Assembly: GCA_021779415.1 (NCBI GenBank)
Contig: JAJYAS010000008.1
Location: 1 to 17,844, forward strand
From: Bacillota bacterium
GTDB lineage: Bacteria; Bacillota_B; Desulfitobacteriia; Desulfitobacteriales; Desulfitobacteriaceae
Length of the DNA: 17,844 bases
Direction: 5' to 3'
Numbering within the stretch: position 1 is the stretch's first letter; each line of letters begins with the position of its first letter. Both the position numbers and the translations under genes were made by a program. The notes beneath the pieces were generated by a model, which saw nothing but the letters and a program-made list of their open reading frames with translations, did no database searches and had not been told where the DNA came from. Of this stretch, positions 7,609 through 15,970 are shown one piece after another.

Positions 7609-7759
7609 GTTACCATCTCCTATTGGTTTTTCTTATTATTATTATTCTTTTCTACAAGGATGGTGTGAGTACCTGCAAGATAAGTCCCAATTGCAATATT
7701 GCTTTTGACCCACGATTCAAGGTTTCTGCACCAGAATCATTAATGTGTCTGATTTACTG
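7609..7759. other. Non-coding stretch between divergent radical SAM gene and sleB
   Basis: No credible ORF is present. It contains an ATT triplet run (about 7633-7646) and a small palindrome GCAATATTGC, and it ends at a plus-strand terminator that has no gene to serve. The promoter of the radical SAM gene should lie here but was not recognised. A small plus-strand RNA ending at the terminator is possible. Confidence 0.35.
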
Positions 7760-7797
7760 ATGCCCTAGGGAGTATACCCCCTAGGGCATATTTATTT
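7760..7797 (+). terminator. Orphan intrinsic terminator upstream of sleB
   Basis: ATGCCCTAGGG (7760-7770) pairs perfectly with CCCTAGGGCAT (7779-7789) across 8 bases, followed by ATTTATTTT. It is oriented for plus-strand transcription, yet the upstream gene is on the minus strand. It may insulate sleB from read-through or end a small RNA. Confidence 0.75.
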
Positions 7798-7817
7798 TAG
7801 TTATAGAGGATAATGTT

Positions 7818-7847
7818 GGATAATTTCCCTTAACTTTTGCCACACTA
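7818..7847 (+). promoter_or_regulatory. Candidate sigma-G promoter of sleB-ypeB
   Basis: GGATA (7818-7822) and CACACTA (7841-7847) are 18 bases apart, resembling the forespore sigma-G pattern GnATR...CATnnTA with one mismatch in each box. sleB and ypeB are known sigma-G genes in Bacillus. No sigma-A boxes are evident. Confidence 0.45.
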
Positions 7848-7877
7848 AGGAAGCATTAACAAAAGTGAGGTGAGGGT

Positions 7878-8567
7878 ATGAATGTTCGCGTTAAACCCTG
7901 GGGGGGCTTGGTTATCGGGCTGATTCTCAGCATTGCCTTGTCGGGTATTGCCTATGCAGCCTTAGGTGACAGTTTGCTTGGCAGAGGGAGTAAAGGCACA
8001 GACGTTAAAGAATTACAAAGTAAATTAGCCCAGTTAGGCTATGCAGTCGGGACAGTCGATGGAAAATTTGGCGCAAAAACAGAGTCGGCAGTACGGAACT
8101 TTCAAAAGGATCACGGGTTAAGAGTGGACGGCTTAGCCGGAACGCAAACTATTAAAGAGATAAAAAGTTTAGCCGGACAAAGCACGAATGGATCGGGAAA
8201 GGCTGTAGGTTATAAAAACATTGACACTAATCTCTTAGCCCGGGCCGTGAATGCGGAGGCCCGAGGAGAGCCTTATTTGGGACAAGTTGCGGTCGCTGCC
8301 GTAATTCTTAATCGAATAACAGATCCGGCATTTCCCAAAACAATTGCCGATATCATCTATCAGCCACAGGCCTTTTCTAGTGTGAATGACGGTCAAATTA
8401 ATTTGCCCCCTTCCGCATCCGCCATACGTGCGGCCCAAGAGGCTGAAAGTGGTGTAGACCCTTCAAAAGGCGCTCTCTTCTTTTTCAATCCGGCCAAAAC
8501 GACAAATAAATATATTTGGTCTCGTCCACAGATTCTCCAGATTGGGAATCATATCTTTACAAAGTAG
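7878..8567 (+). CDS. sleB: Spore cortex-lytic enzyme SleB
   Basis: A lytic transglycosylase that degrades muramic-lactam-containing spore cortex peptidoglycan during germination. It is made in the forespore and exported. The product is 229 residues. A signal peptide covers 1-27, with a hydrophobic core and likely AYA cleavage. A peptidoglycan-binding type 1 domain (about 35-97) carries [19 protein letters not shown] and [10 protein letters not shown] short linker leads to the Hydrolase_2/SleB catalytic domain (about 117-229), with [24 protein letters not shown]127 is the probable catalytic acid. Start ATG 7878 is preceded by GAGGTGAGGG. It is followed 10 bases later by ypeB, its usual obligate partner, and a sigma-G-like promoter precedes it. 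Confidence 0.95.
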   Translation: MNVRVKPWGGLVIGLILSIALSGIAYAALGDSLLGRGSKGTDVKELQSKLAQLGYAVGTVDGKFGAKTESAVRNFQKDHGLRVDGLAGTQTIKEIKSLAGQSTNGSGKAVGYKNIDTNLLARAVNAEARGEPYLGQVAVAAVILNRITDPAFPKTIADIIYQPQAFSSVNDGQINLPPSASAIRAAQEAESGVDPSKGALFFFNPAKTTNKYIWSRPQILQIGNHIFTK

Positions 8568-8577
8568 GGGGACAGGC

Positions 8578-9939
8578 ATGAGAAAAATTTGGATAGGTGC
8601 TTTGGCAGCAGCTTTGGCGATCTCTCTAGGCTGGGGATTGAATGAATACCGCTTAGCGGGAGACTATCGTCTCTTAGCGGAAAATAACAATCGTCGGGCT
8701 TTGTCTGATTTTGCAAGTCACCTTGATCAGTTAGAAACGGATATGGCCAAGGGAGATGTGGCAAGTAACTCCACTCAAAAAATTCTCTATTTAAGTCAAG
8801 TCTCGAGTAAAAGCGATGCAGCGCTCAAGGATTTCGCTCAGATCCCAGCCGATCAAGTGGGTCTCAGTTATATGGGTCAGTTTTTAACACAATCCGGCGA
8901 TTTTGCTAGGACTCTGGCACAACGTGTTGCTGGCGGAGAAACAATCACTGCGGAAGATGATAAGACCCTGAGAGACATGCATGAACGACTTGTGCCTGTT
9001 AATCAAAAAATTCAAGAAATGATAACTAGAATGGACACGGAAAATCTAGTTTGGGTCGATCCTGCTCCGACACTAGGACAAAGACTAGGCTTGGGCGGCC
9101 CCCAGATTGCCGAAGCTGCAGCGGACGGGTCTGAAGCGCCAGCAAAATCTGTAAGGTCTGGTCTGGATCAGTTGGATGCCAGCCTGCAAAAACTGCCACC
9201 CTTTACGTACACCGGAGAATACTCAACTCGTGTTGTGCTCAAGCCCCTAGGTCTCCCTGCTGGGGAAGTAACCCGAGAGCAAGCCCAAGTAGTAGCACGG
9301 AACTTCTTAAACAAAGTTGGCTATGCAAATGTAACCCCAGAGTTTGCAGGGGACTACCAGGGCCCACTTGGAGGGTATTCCTGGAAACACAAGGATGCTT
9401 ATTTGCAAGTAAGTCGCCAAGGCGGGGTTGTAATACTATATCGGGATCAACGCCCCATTGAACCACGAACACTGAGCTTAGAAGAAGGTGCAAGTAAAGC
9501 CAAAACAGTTTTGCAAACATTAGGCTGGCAACTCATGTTAACGTCCAGTGAGAACTTCGGATCATACGCTCAATTCGATTTCGTTGCTGAAAAAGATGGG
9601 GTACGGATCTACCCTGATAAAGTGCGGGCGATGATCGCCTTGGACAATGGTCAGCTCGTTGGCCTAGATGCAGCACCCTATTATTCCTTTCATCAAACCC
9701 GAACCTTCCCATCGAAACTAACACTGAGCCAAGCAGAACGCAAACTGCGTCAGAATTTCCAAGTCCTAGAAAGCAGATTAGCGGTCATTGCCAAAGGTGG
9801 GAACAAAGAGGTCTATAGTTACGAATTCCGTGGTCGGTATCAAGGAGAGGAATATCTTCTCTATCTAAATGCTGTTACAGGGGCGGAAGAAAAAATTCAA
9901 CGGATTATCAAGACCCCTCGAGGAGAATTCCTCCAGTAA
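8578..9939 (+). CDS. ypeB: Germination protein YpeB
   Basis: Partner needed for SleB to accumulate in, and remain stable in, the spore. The product is 453 residues, the usual size. An N-terminal membrane anchor (about 4-20) precedes NEYRLAGDYRLLAENNNRRAL and a helical region (about 35-170). The C-terminal half has PepSY-type repeats, visible as GEVTREQAQVVARNFL, LEEGASKAKTVLQTLGW and LSQAERKLRQNF. ATG 8578 is chosen because the GGGG overlapping the sleB stop lies just upstream and gives the hydrophobic anchor at the N-terminus; the 12-codon upstream extension lies within sleB. A terminator follows 20 bases after the stop, closing the bicistron. Confidence 0.94.
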   Translation: MRKIWIGALAAALAISLGWGLNEYRLAGDYRLLAENNNRRALSDFASHLDQLETDMAKGDVASNSTQKILYLSQVSSKSDAALKDFAQIPADQVGLSYMGQFLTQSGDFARTLAQRVAGGETITAEDDKTLRDMHERLVPVNQKIQEMITRMDTENLVWVDPAPTLGQRLGLGGPQIAEAAADGSEAPAKSVRSGLDQLDASLQKLPPFTYTGEYSTRVVLKPLGLPAGEVTREQAQVVARNFLNKVGYANVTPEFAGDYQGPLGGYSWKHKDAYLQVSRQGGVVILYRDQRPIEPRTLSLEEGASKAKTVLQTLGWQLMLTSSENFGSYAQFDFVAEKDGVRIYPDKVRAMIALDNGQLVGLDAAPYYSFHQTRTFPSKLTLSQAERKLRQNFQVLESRLAVIAKGGNKEVYSYEFRGRYQGEEYLLYLNAVTGAEEKIQRIIKTPRGEFLQ

Positions 9940-9958
9940 AATTAGTAGCAGAAGAATA

Positions 9959-9991
9959 AGCGAGAGGAAATAGTTTCCTCTCGCTGTTGTA
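9959..9991 (+). terminator. Terminator of sleB-ypeB
   Basis: AGCGAGAGGAAA (9959-9970) pairs perfectly with TTTCCTCTCGCT (9974-9985) across a TAG loop. The following tract (GTTGTAT) is only moderately U-rich. Confidence 0.75.
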
Positions 9992-10024
9992 TATCTGATG
10001 GGATAAATTAATCAAAAGTAATAA

Positions 10025-10050
10025 AGGAGTTTATCCGGTTTAGAGAGAAT
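10025..10050 (+). promoter_or_regulatory. Possible sigma-H-like promoter of DUF1934-argS
   Basis: AGGAGTT (10025-10031) and GAAT (10047-10050) are 15 bases apart, one base more than the elements at 3332-3356 and 17731-17755. It lies about 45 bases ahead of the DUF1934 start. The pattern is short, so chance occurrence is possible. Confidence 0.35.
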
Positions 10051-10093
10051 AGGGCACATTAAGATTGCACCCCCCTCTGAAAGGAGCAAACCA

Positions 10094-10531
10094 TTGCAGA
10101 AGAAAGTAACCATCCAAGTCCAAGGAAATCAGAAGTATCCCGAAGGGCACGAAGATCAGCAGGAAGTGATCACCGAAGGGATGCTTTATGAGCGAGACGG
10201 AGTTTTCTATGTGCTATACGAAGAAGCTGGAAGTGAAAGCACAGGTTTCGAAGAAGTATCCACTTATTTGATTATTAAAGAAGGAATAGTCACTCTAAAT
10301 CGCAAAGGAGCAGTTGATCTAACCCAAGAGTTCAAGAAGGGTGAGCTCAATCGCAGCATCTACACCACTTGCTATGGGAAAATTTGGCTTAGCGTTATGC
10401 CCCATAAGGTAGAGTGTGACTTGACAGTACACGGGGGACGTATTAGTCTAGAATATGACCTTTTTGTCGATGATAATCTGGTAAGTTATAATGCACTGTT
10501 TTTAAACATAAAGGAGGACCCCCCTCAATGA
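10094..10531 (+). CDS. DUF1934 (YwiB-like) beta-barrel protein
   Basis: A 145-residue protein of unknown function, matching the DUF1934/YwiB family by its position before argS and by its strand-rich pattern. Visible features are DGVFYVLYEEAGSESTGFEEVSTYLIIKEG in the first half and LSVMPHKVECDLTVHGGRISLEYDLFVDDNL in the second. Family structures are lipocalin-like barrels, which suggests ligand binding, but none is known to me. The start is TTG 10094 with AAAGGAG 7 bases upstream. Its TGA overlaps the argS ATG by four bases (ATGA), so the two are translationally coupled. No signal peptide or membrane segment is visible. Confidence 0.85.
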   Translation: MQKKVTIQVQGNQKYPEGHEDQQEVITEGMLYERDGVFYVLYEEAGSESTGFEEVSTYLIIKEGIVTLNRKGAVDLTQEFKKGELNRSIYTTCYGKIWLSVMPHKVECDLTVHGGRISLEYDLFVDDNLVSYNALFLNIKEDPPQ

Positions 10532-12210
10532 GTCTCTACGAGAATATAAAGACACAGATTACGAATCAGTTGTTAAAAGCTGCGAATGCCGCCCAAATGG
10601 CGGGAGAATTAATGTTTGAAGAATTGCCTAATTATGTTTTGGAAGAACCAAGAGATAGACAACACGGAGATTTGGCAACGAATCTAGCGATGGTTTTAGC
10701 AAAACAAGCGAAACGTTCCCCTCGGGAGATAGCCACCACACTCATAAAACACCTGGACACGACGGGGACTTGGATTCAATCCTCTGAAATTGCCGGGGCG
10801 GGTTTTATTAACTTTCACTTAGATCCGCTATGGCTTACGAATGTTATTGTTGAAGTGTTAAAAGCTGGAGAAGGCTATGGCCAGGTGGATATCGGAAAGG
10901 GTCAAAAGATTCAAGTCGAGTTCGTGAGCGCAAATCCCACGGGGCTATTACATATGGGCAATGCTCGTGGAGCAGCACTTGGCGATAGCCTCGCATCTTT
11001 ACTTTCGATGGCGGGGTATGAAGTTTCTCGAGAATTTTATATCAATGATGCAGGGAATCAAATTCACAATTTTGCTTTGTCCCTTGAAGCAAGGTATTTA
11101 CAGCAACTGGGTCAGGATGCGCCCTTCCCAGAAGGGGGTTATCATGGCGAGGACTTGATCGATACGGTAAAGGGTCTTATTGCCAAAGTGGGGGACAAGT
11201 ATCTTTCTGTTGAGCCAGGCTTGAGACGGGAGTTTCTGGTACGGTATGCTTTGGGAGAAAAAATGCATGATATCCGAGAGACGCTTGAGGATTTTGGAGT
11301 TGTATATGATGTTTGGTTTAGCGAACAATCCCTTCATGATTCAGGCGAAGTTCGTTTAACCCTAGAGGAACTTCAGAAAAAAGAGTACATTTACGAAAAA
11401 GAAGGCGCTCTTTGGCTTAAATCCACGTTGTTTGGAGACGAAAAGGACGAAGTCGTGGTCAGAAGCAACGGAACTCCCACGTATTTTGCGGCTGATATTG
11501 CTTACCATCGTAACAAATTCGATCGTGGATTTGGTCAGGTCATTAATATTTGGGGTGCGGATCACCATGGACATGTTGCTCGGATGAAAGGAGCGATGTC
11601 TGCCTTAGGGTACGACTCCGATCATCTACAAATTATTCTAATGCAGCTTGTGCGCCTCATCCAAAAAGGCGAAGTTGTGAAAATGTCCAAGCGTTCCGGT
11701 CAGTACATTACGTTACGCGAACTGATGGATGAAGTAGGGAAAGATGCGGCACGTTTCTTCTTTATTCTGCGGGATCCTGACTCTACCGTGGACTTTGACA
11801 TGGATTTGGCTAGGGCACAATCCTCGGATAACCCAGTGTACTATGTACAGTATGCGCATGCTCGTTTATGTAGTATATTGCGCCAAGCTGAAGAACTGGG
11901 GGATGTCGGGACCCTGCCTCTAGAAGAAGATTTAAAACGCTTGAACAGCTCGGAAGAACGAGATTTACTTAAGAAGATGGCTGACTTCCCAAGCGAGATC
12001 ACGGTTGCGGCACGTCTTATGGAACCCCATCGTTTAGCCCGTTATGTCCTTGACTTGGCTGGCCTCTTCCATACTTTCTATAACAGCCAGCGTGTGCTGG
12101 TTGATGACGAGGGATTGCGTCGGGCACGTTTGAGTTTAGTGCGTGCAGTGAAACAAATTGTTAGCAATGTGTTGGGTATTCTTGGTGTATCGGCTCCGGA
12201 TCGGATGTAA
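10528..12210 (+). CDS. argS: Arginyl-tRNA synthetase
   Basis: Attaches arginine to tRNA-Arg in the cytoplasm (class I). The 560-residue length is normal. The order is an N-terminal additional domain (about 1-115), then the catalytic core with VEFVSANPTG and HIGH-type HMGN (142-145), a middle region with WGADHHGHVARMKGA, KMSK at 385-388 (VKMSKRSGQYITLREL), and the alpha-helical DALR anticodon domain ending FYNSQRVL...NVLGILGVSAPDRM. Unlike many ArgRS enzymes it keeps a clear KMSK. The ATG overlaps the stop of DUF1934, with AGGAGG 10 bases upstream inside that gene. The rpoE gene follows without an obvious terminator, suggesting one transcript. Confidence 0.97.
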   Translation: MSLYENIKTQITNQLLKAANAAQMAGELMFEELPNYVLEEPRDRQHGDLATNLAMVLAKQAKRSPREIATTLIKHLDTTGTWIQSSEIAGAGFINFHLDPLWLTNVIVEVLKAGEGYGQVDIGKGQKIQVEFVSANPTGLLHMGNARGAALGDSLASLLSMAGYEVSREFYINDAGNQIHNFALSLEARYLQQLGQDAPFPEGGYHGEDLIDTVKGLIAKVGDKYLSVEPGLRREFLVRYALGEKMHDIRETLEDFGVVYDVWFSEQSLHDSGEVRLTLEELQKKEYIYEKEGALWLKSTLFGDEKDEVVVRSNGTPTYFAADIAYHRNKFDRGFGQVINIWGADHHGHVARMKGAMSALGYDSDHLQIILMQLVRLIQKGEVVKMSKRSGQYITLRELMDEVGKDAARFFFILRDPDSTVDFDMDLARAQSSDNPVYYVQYAHARLCSILRQAEELGDVGTLPLEEDLKRLNSSEERDLLKKMADFPSEITVAARLMEPHRLARYVLDLAGLFHTFYNSQRVLVDDEGLRRARLSLVRAVKQIVSNVLGILGVSAPDRM

Positions 12211-12282
12211 GATATAACTTTTTGAAAATTTAATGTTTAAATAAATGACATGCAGGAAATATTTAGGGGTGGGCCGAATATA

Positions 12283-12723
12283 GTGATATTCAAAACGACG
12301 AAGGGCGGTGGAGTTTTGACCCACTCTTTAAGTAAAAAAGACAAGCCGACGGAAGCTGATATAGCTTATGAAGTTCTTAAAACTCAAGGTAACCCCATGC
12401 ATTACCAAAATTTGATTGAAGAGGTACTGCGACGCTTAGGAATTTCTCAGGAGGCTATTCGGATTGCTGCAGCACTTACCCAGATAAACTTAGACACCCG
12501 CTTTACCTTTCATGGACGAGGTGAATGGGGCCTGAAGGTTTGGGAATCGACAAAAGCCCCAAAACGGTCGTCTCCAATTGGCATCATGAATAAAGTCTCT
12601 TCTGATGAAGATGACAAGTCTGATTCTGAAGAATTGGATGAAGAGAGTTTGGATGAAGATGCAGTAGAGTCGGACGAGGTTTTTGATGAGACGGATGAAG
12701 GTACACGTAGCGAAAAATGGTAG
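12283..12723 (+). CDS. rpoE: RNA polymerase delta subunit
   Basis: A Firmicute-specific subunit that lowers non-specific RNA polymerase-DNA binding and speeds recycling. The N-terminal HARE-HTH winged-helix domain is visible (TEADIAYEVLKTQGNPMHYQ ... RLGISQEAI ... LDTRFTFHGRGEWGLKVWE). A low-complexity tail of Asp/Glu/Ser follows from about residue 108, as expected for delta. The tail is shorter than in Bacillus subtilis. The start is uncertain: ATG 12250 has no ribosome binding site, GTG 12283 has AGGGGTGGG 9 bases upstream and is used here, and TTG 12316 has GGTGGAG only 2 bases away. Family similarity begins near SKKDKPTEAD, so either later start is acceptable. It follows argS in the same direction. 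Confidence 0.88.
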   Translation: MIFKTTKGGGVLTHSLSKKDKPTEADIAYEVLKTQGNPMHYQNLIEEVLRRLGISQEAIRIAAALTQINLDTRFTFHGRGEWGLKVWESTKAPKRSSPIGIMNKVSSDEDDKSDSEELDEESLDEDAVESDEVFDETDEGTRSEKW

Positions 12724-12757
12724 TTTTAGTGAGATTAAATGCGGATGATAAGTATGA

Positions 12758-12804
12758 TAGACTTCCAAGGGGTGTCTTCTATCTTGACATCCTTTGGAAG
12801 TCTA
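12758..12804 (+). repeat. 19-bp stem-loop in the rpoE-pyrG gap
   Basis: TAGACTTCCAA at 12758 and TTGGAAGTCTA ending at 12804 are the outer arms. Pairing continues inward with two G-T positions to 19 pairs and a 9-base loop (12777-12785). The wobble positions pair only in plus-strand RNA. No U-run follows, so it is not a standard terminator. Confidence 0.6.
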
Positions 12805-12894
12805 GCTAAAATAGAGCAGTGAGATAAGGAAGTTTGGTCCAAATCTTGAATGCCCTGTTATGAACAGTGACTTAAAATAGTCTTACTGACAGGT

Positions 12895-12940
12895 AAAAAT
12901 AAAGCTAGTGCTCGCGAACTAGCTTTATTTATGTGTTTTG
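12895..12940 (+). terminator. Terminator between rpoE and pyrG
   Basis: AAATAAAGCTAGT (12897-12909) pairs perfectly with ACTAGCTTTATTT (12918-12930) across 8 bases, followed by ATGTGTTTT. The A-rich left side makes it potentially bidirectional. The 12724-13042 gap holds this element and two other stem-loops but no ORF. Confidence 0.75.
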
Positions 12941-12942
12941 GT

Positions 12943-12974
12943 GCGAGAATTTTTTGTAGTAAGAAAATCCTCGC
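12943..12974 (+). repeat. Third stem-loop upstream of pyrG
   Basis: GCGAGAATTTT (12943-12953) is complementary to AAAATCCTCGC (12964-12974), with one A-C mismatch and a 10-base loop. No T-run follows. It starts two bases after the preceding terminator and about 70 bases before the pyrG start. A weak TTGTAG-17-CAAAAT promoter candidate overlaps it. Confidence 0.4.
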
Positions 12975-13036
12975 GACAAAATGGGAGTTTATGTTAGGAT
13001 ATATGGATGCGAGTTTGGTACACTTCAAAGGTCTGA

Positions 13037-14650
<1,614 letters not shown>

Positions 14651-14688
14651 TGTGACACAAAGCTCGGTACCTACGACGCAGAAAAAGC

Positions 14689-14723
14689 AACTGCAAGTCA
14701 GGGACGGTTCTTGACTTGCAGTT
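14689..14723. repeat. REP-like hairpin with GGGACGGTTCT loop
   Basis: AACTGCAAGTCA (14689-14700) pairs perfectly with TGACTTGCAGTT (14712-14723). The 11-base loop GGGACGGTTCT contains a core (complement AGAACCGTCCC) that I recall from widespread intergenic palindromes linked to IS200-like Y1 (REP-associated) transposases. A nearby TGTGACACAAAG (14651-14662) resembles another arm sequence of that family. Only three Ts follow, so it is a poor terminator. No transposase is present in the window. Confidence 0.55.
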
Positions 14724-14883
14724 TAGCGACAGTGCATAGAAAAAGTATGGTAAGCTAACTTAGGAGAGTTCTGCTAAGCCTTGGATAAAGGGTATGGCAC
14801 GAACTCTTCCTGTTGTAATAATGAGTTGTTGATTAGAGCCTTGTAACCCTGGAAAGAATGGAAAGAGGAAGGGGGCTGAAACG
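14724..14883 (+). promoter_or_regulatory. Leader region upstream of the FemAB gene
   Basis: No ORF is evident. AGAGTTC (about 14765-14771) and GAACTCT (about 14801-14807), 29 bases apart, could form a stem that encloses smaller self-complementary blocks. There is no T-box or recognisable riboswitch consensus and no clear promoter. It ends in a GGAAGGGGG ribosome binding site. Confidence 0.25.
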
Positions 14884-15966
14884 ATGGCCTATGTTGCAAG
14901 ATGGATCGATAAAAATGAACATTTGCGGTTCAATGCTTTTTTGGCTAGGGCTCCGAAAGGCCATGTGCTCCAGTCTTGGGAGTGGGGAGAGATTAAGAGT
15001 CGTACTGGATGGGTGCCCTGGCGGTTAGTCGTTGAAGAAAATGGAGAAATCGTGGCTGCTGCCTCACTTCTGGAACGTAAAATTCCGGTTGTTGGTATCC
15101 CTATTTTTTACGCTTCACGCGGTCCTGTACTGGACTGGAAGAATGCGGAGCTTTTCGATTTGGTGCTGGCAGAAATCCGCAAGTTGGCGAAAACCCGCGG
15201 AGCGATTTTTCTAAAAATTGATCCTGATGTGCCGTCTTCAGAAAAAGAACTGGAGCAGTATTTGTTCGCCAAGGGATTTCGATCTGCAGAGAGTGGAAAG
15301 GGCTTTGAAGGGGTTCAACCAAAGTATGTATTTCGCTTAGATATCTCCCCAGATGAGCAAACGCTCCTAGCTAATATGCAACAAAAAACACGCTATAACA
15401 TTCGACTTGCTCAGAAAAAAGGGGTTCAGATTCGGCGAGGGACGCGCGAGGATTTACCGGAATTTTATCGTGTTTTAAAAGAAACAACAGAGCGTGACCA
15501 TTTCTTGGTGCGAGCTTATTCTTATTTTGAAGACCTATATGACTCCTTAGTTCCGGTTGGACTGGGGGAGTTATTCATTGCCGAGTATGAAGGGAACATC
15601 GTATCCGGAACCTTGGCTTTTGTCATAGGAGATAAAGCTTGGTATATCTATGGGGCTTCGTCCAACGCTCATCGCAATGTTATGCCCAACTATTTGATTC
15701 AATGGGAAATGATTCGTTGGGCGAAGTCGTTGGGCTGTACGCTCTATGACTTTCGAGGGGTTCCGGGGCACTTGACGGAAGACAATCCACTTTATGGCCT
15801 TTATCGTTTTAAGAAGGGATTTAACGGAGAATATACAGAGTTTATTGGAGAATGGGACCTCGTGTATCGCAGGGCGGTCTATTTCCTTTGGAACCATTTA
15901 GAACCGATTTATTCGGATGTTGTCAAGGGGATTATTGGTAAGCTGCGACGAACACGGAGGGGATAA
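14884..15966 (+). CDS. FemAB/FemX-family peptidoglycan-bridge aminoacyltransferase
   Basis: Probably transfers an amino acid from aminoacyl-tRNA to the side chain of the lipid II stem peptide at the inner membrane face. The 360-residue length fits short, FemX-like members. Two GNAT-like subdomains are visible. The first holds VLQSWEWGEIKSRTGW, FYASRGPVLDWKN and FLKIDPDVP (about 28-120). The second holds QQKTRYNIRLAQKKGV, AWYIYGASSNAHRNVMPNYLIQWEMIRWA and YDFRGVPG (about 165-300), with GLYRFKKGFNGEYTEFIGE near the end, a strong Fem signature. No long coiled-coil arm is evident. The ATG follows GGAAGGGGG. The alanine racemase-like gene starts 4 bases after its stop, so the pair is probably one operon acting on the cell wall. 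The amino acid used is unknown. Confidence 0.88.
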   Translation: MAYVARWIDKNEHLRFNAFLARAPKGHVLQSWEWGEIKSRTGWVPWRLVVEENGEIVAAASLLERKIPVVGIPIFYASRGPVLDWKNAELFDLVLAEIRKLAKTRGAIFLKIDPDVPSSEKELEQYLFAKGFRSAESGKGFEGVQPKYVFRLDISPDEQTLLANMQQKTRYNIRLAQKKGVQIRRGTREDLPEFYRVLKETTERDHFLVRAYSYFEDLYDSLVPVGLGELFIAEYEGNIVSGTLAFVIGDKAWYIYGASSNAHRNVMPNYLIQWEMIRWAKSLGCTLYDFRGVPGHLTEDNPLYGLYRFKKGFNGEYTEFIGEWDLVYRRAVYFLWNHLEPIYSDVVKGIIGKLRRTRRG

Positions 15967-15970
15967 CGCC

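Noticed and set aside
7578..7760. 60-codon plus-strand ORF starting inside the radical SAM gene
   Set aside because: It starts antisense to the real gene, ends at the base of the terminator stem, and has an arbitrary composition without a ribosome binding site.
14689..14731. pyrG intrinsic terminator
   Set aside because: The hairpin is strong, but only TTT follows before GC-containing sequence; a REP-like element fits better.
14755..14790. Sigma-H promoter AGGAGAG-14-GGAT before femAB
   Set aside because: The -10 element GGAT does not match GAAT and the sequence is better explained as part of a stem.
14724..14883. T-box leader controlling the femAB-alr genes
   Set aside because: The conserved T-box sequence and the specifier-loop layout are absent.
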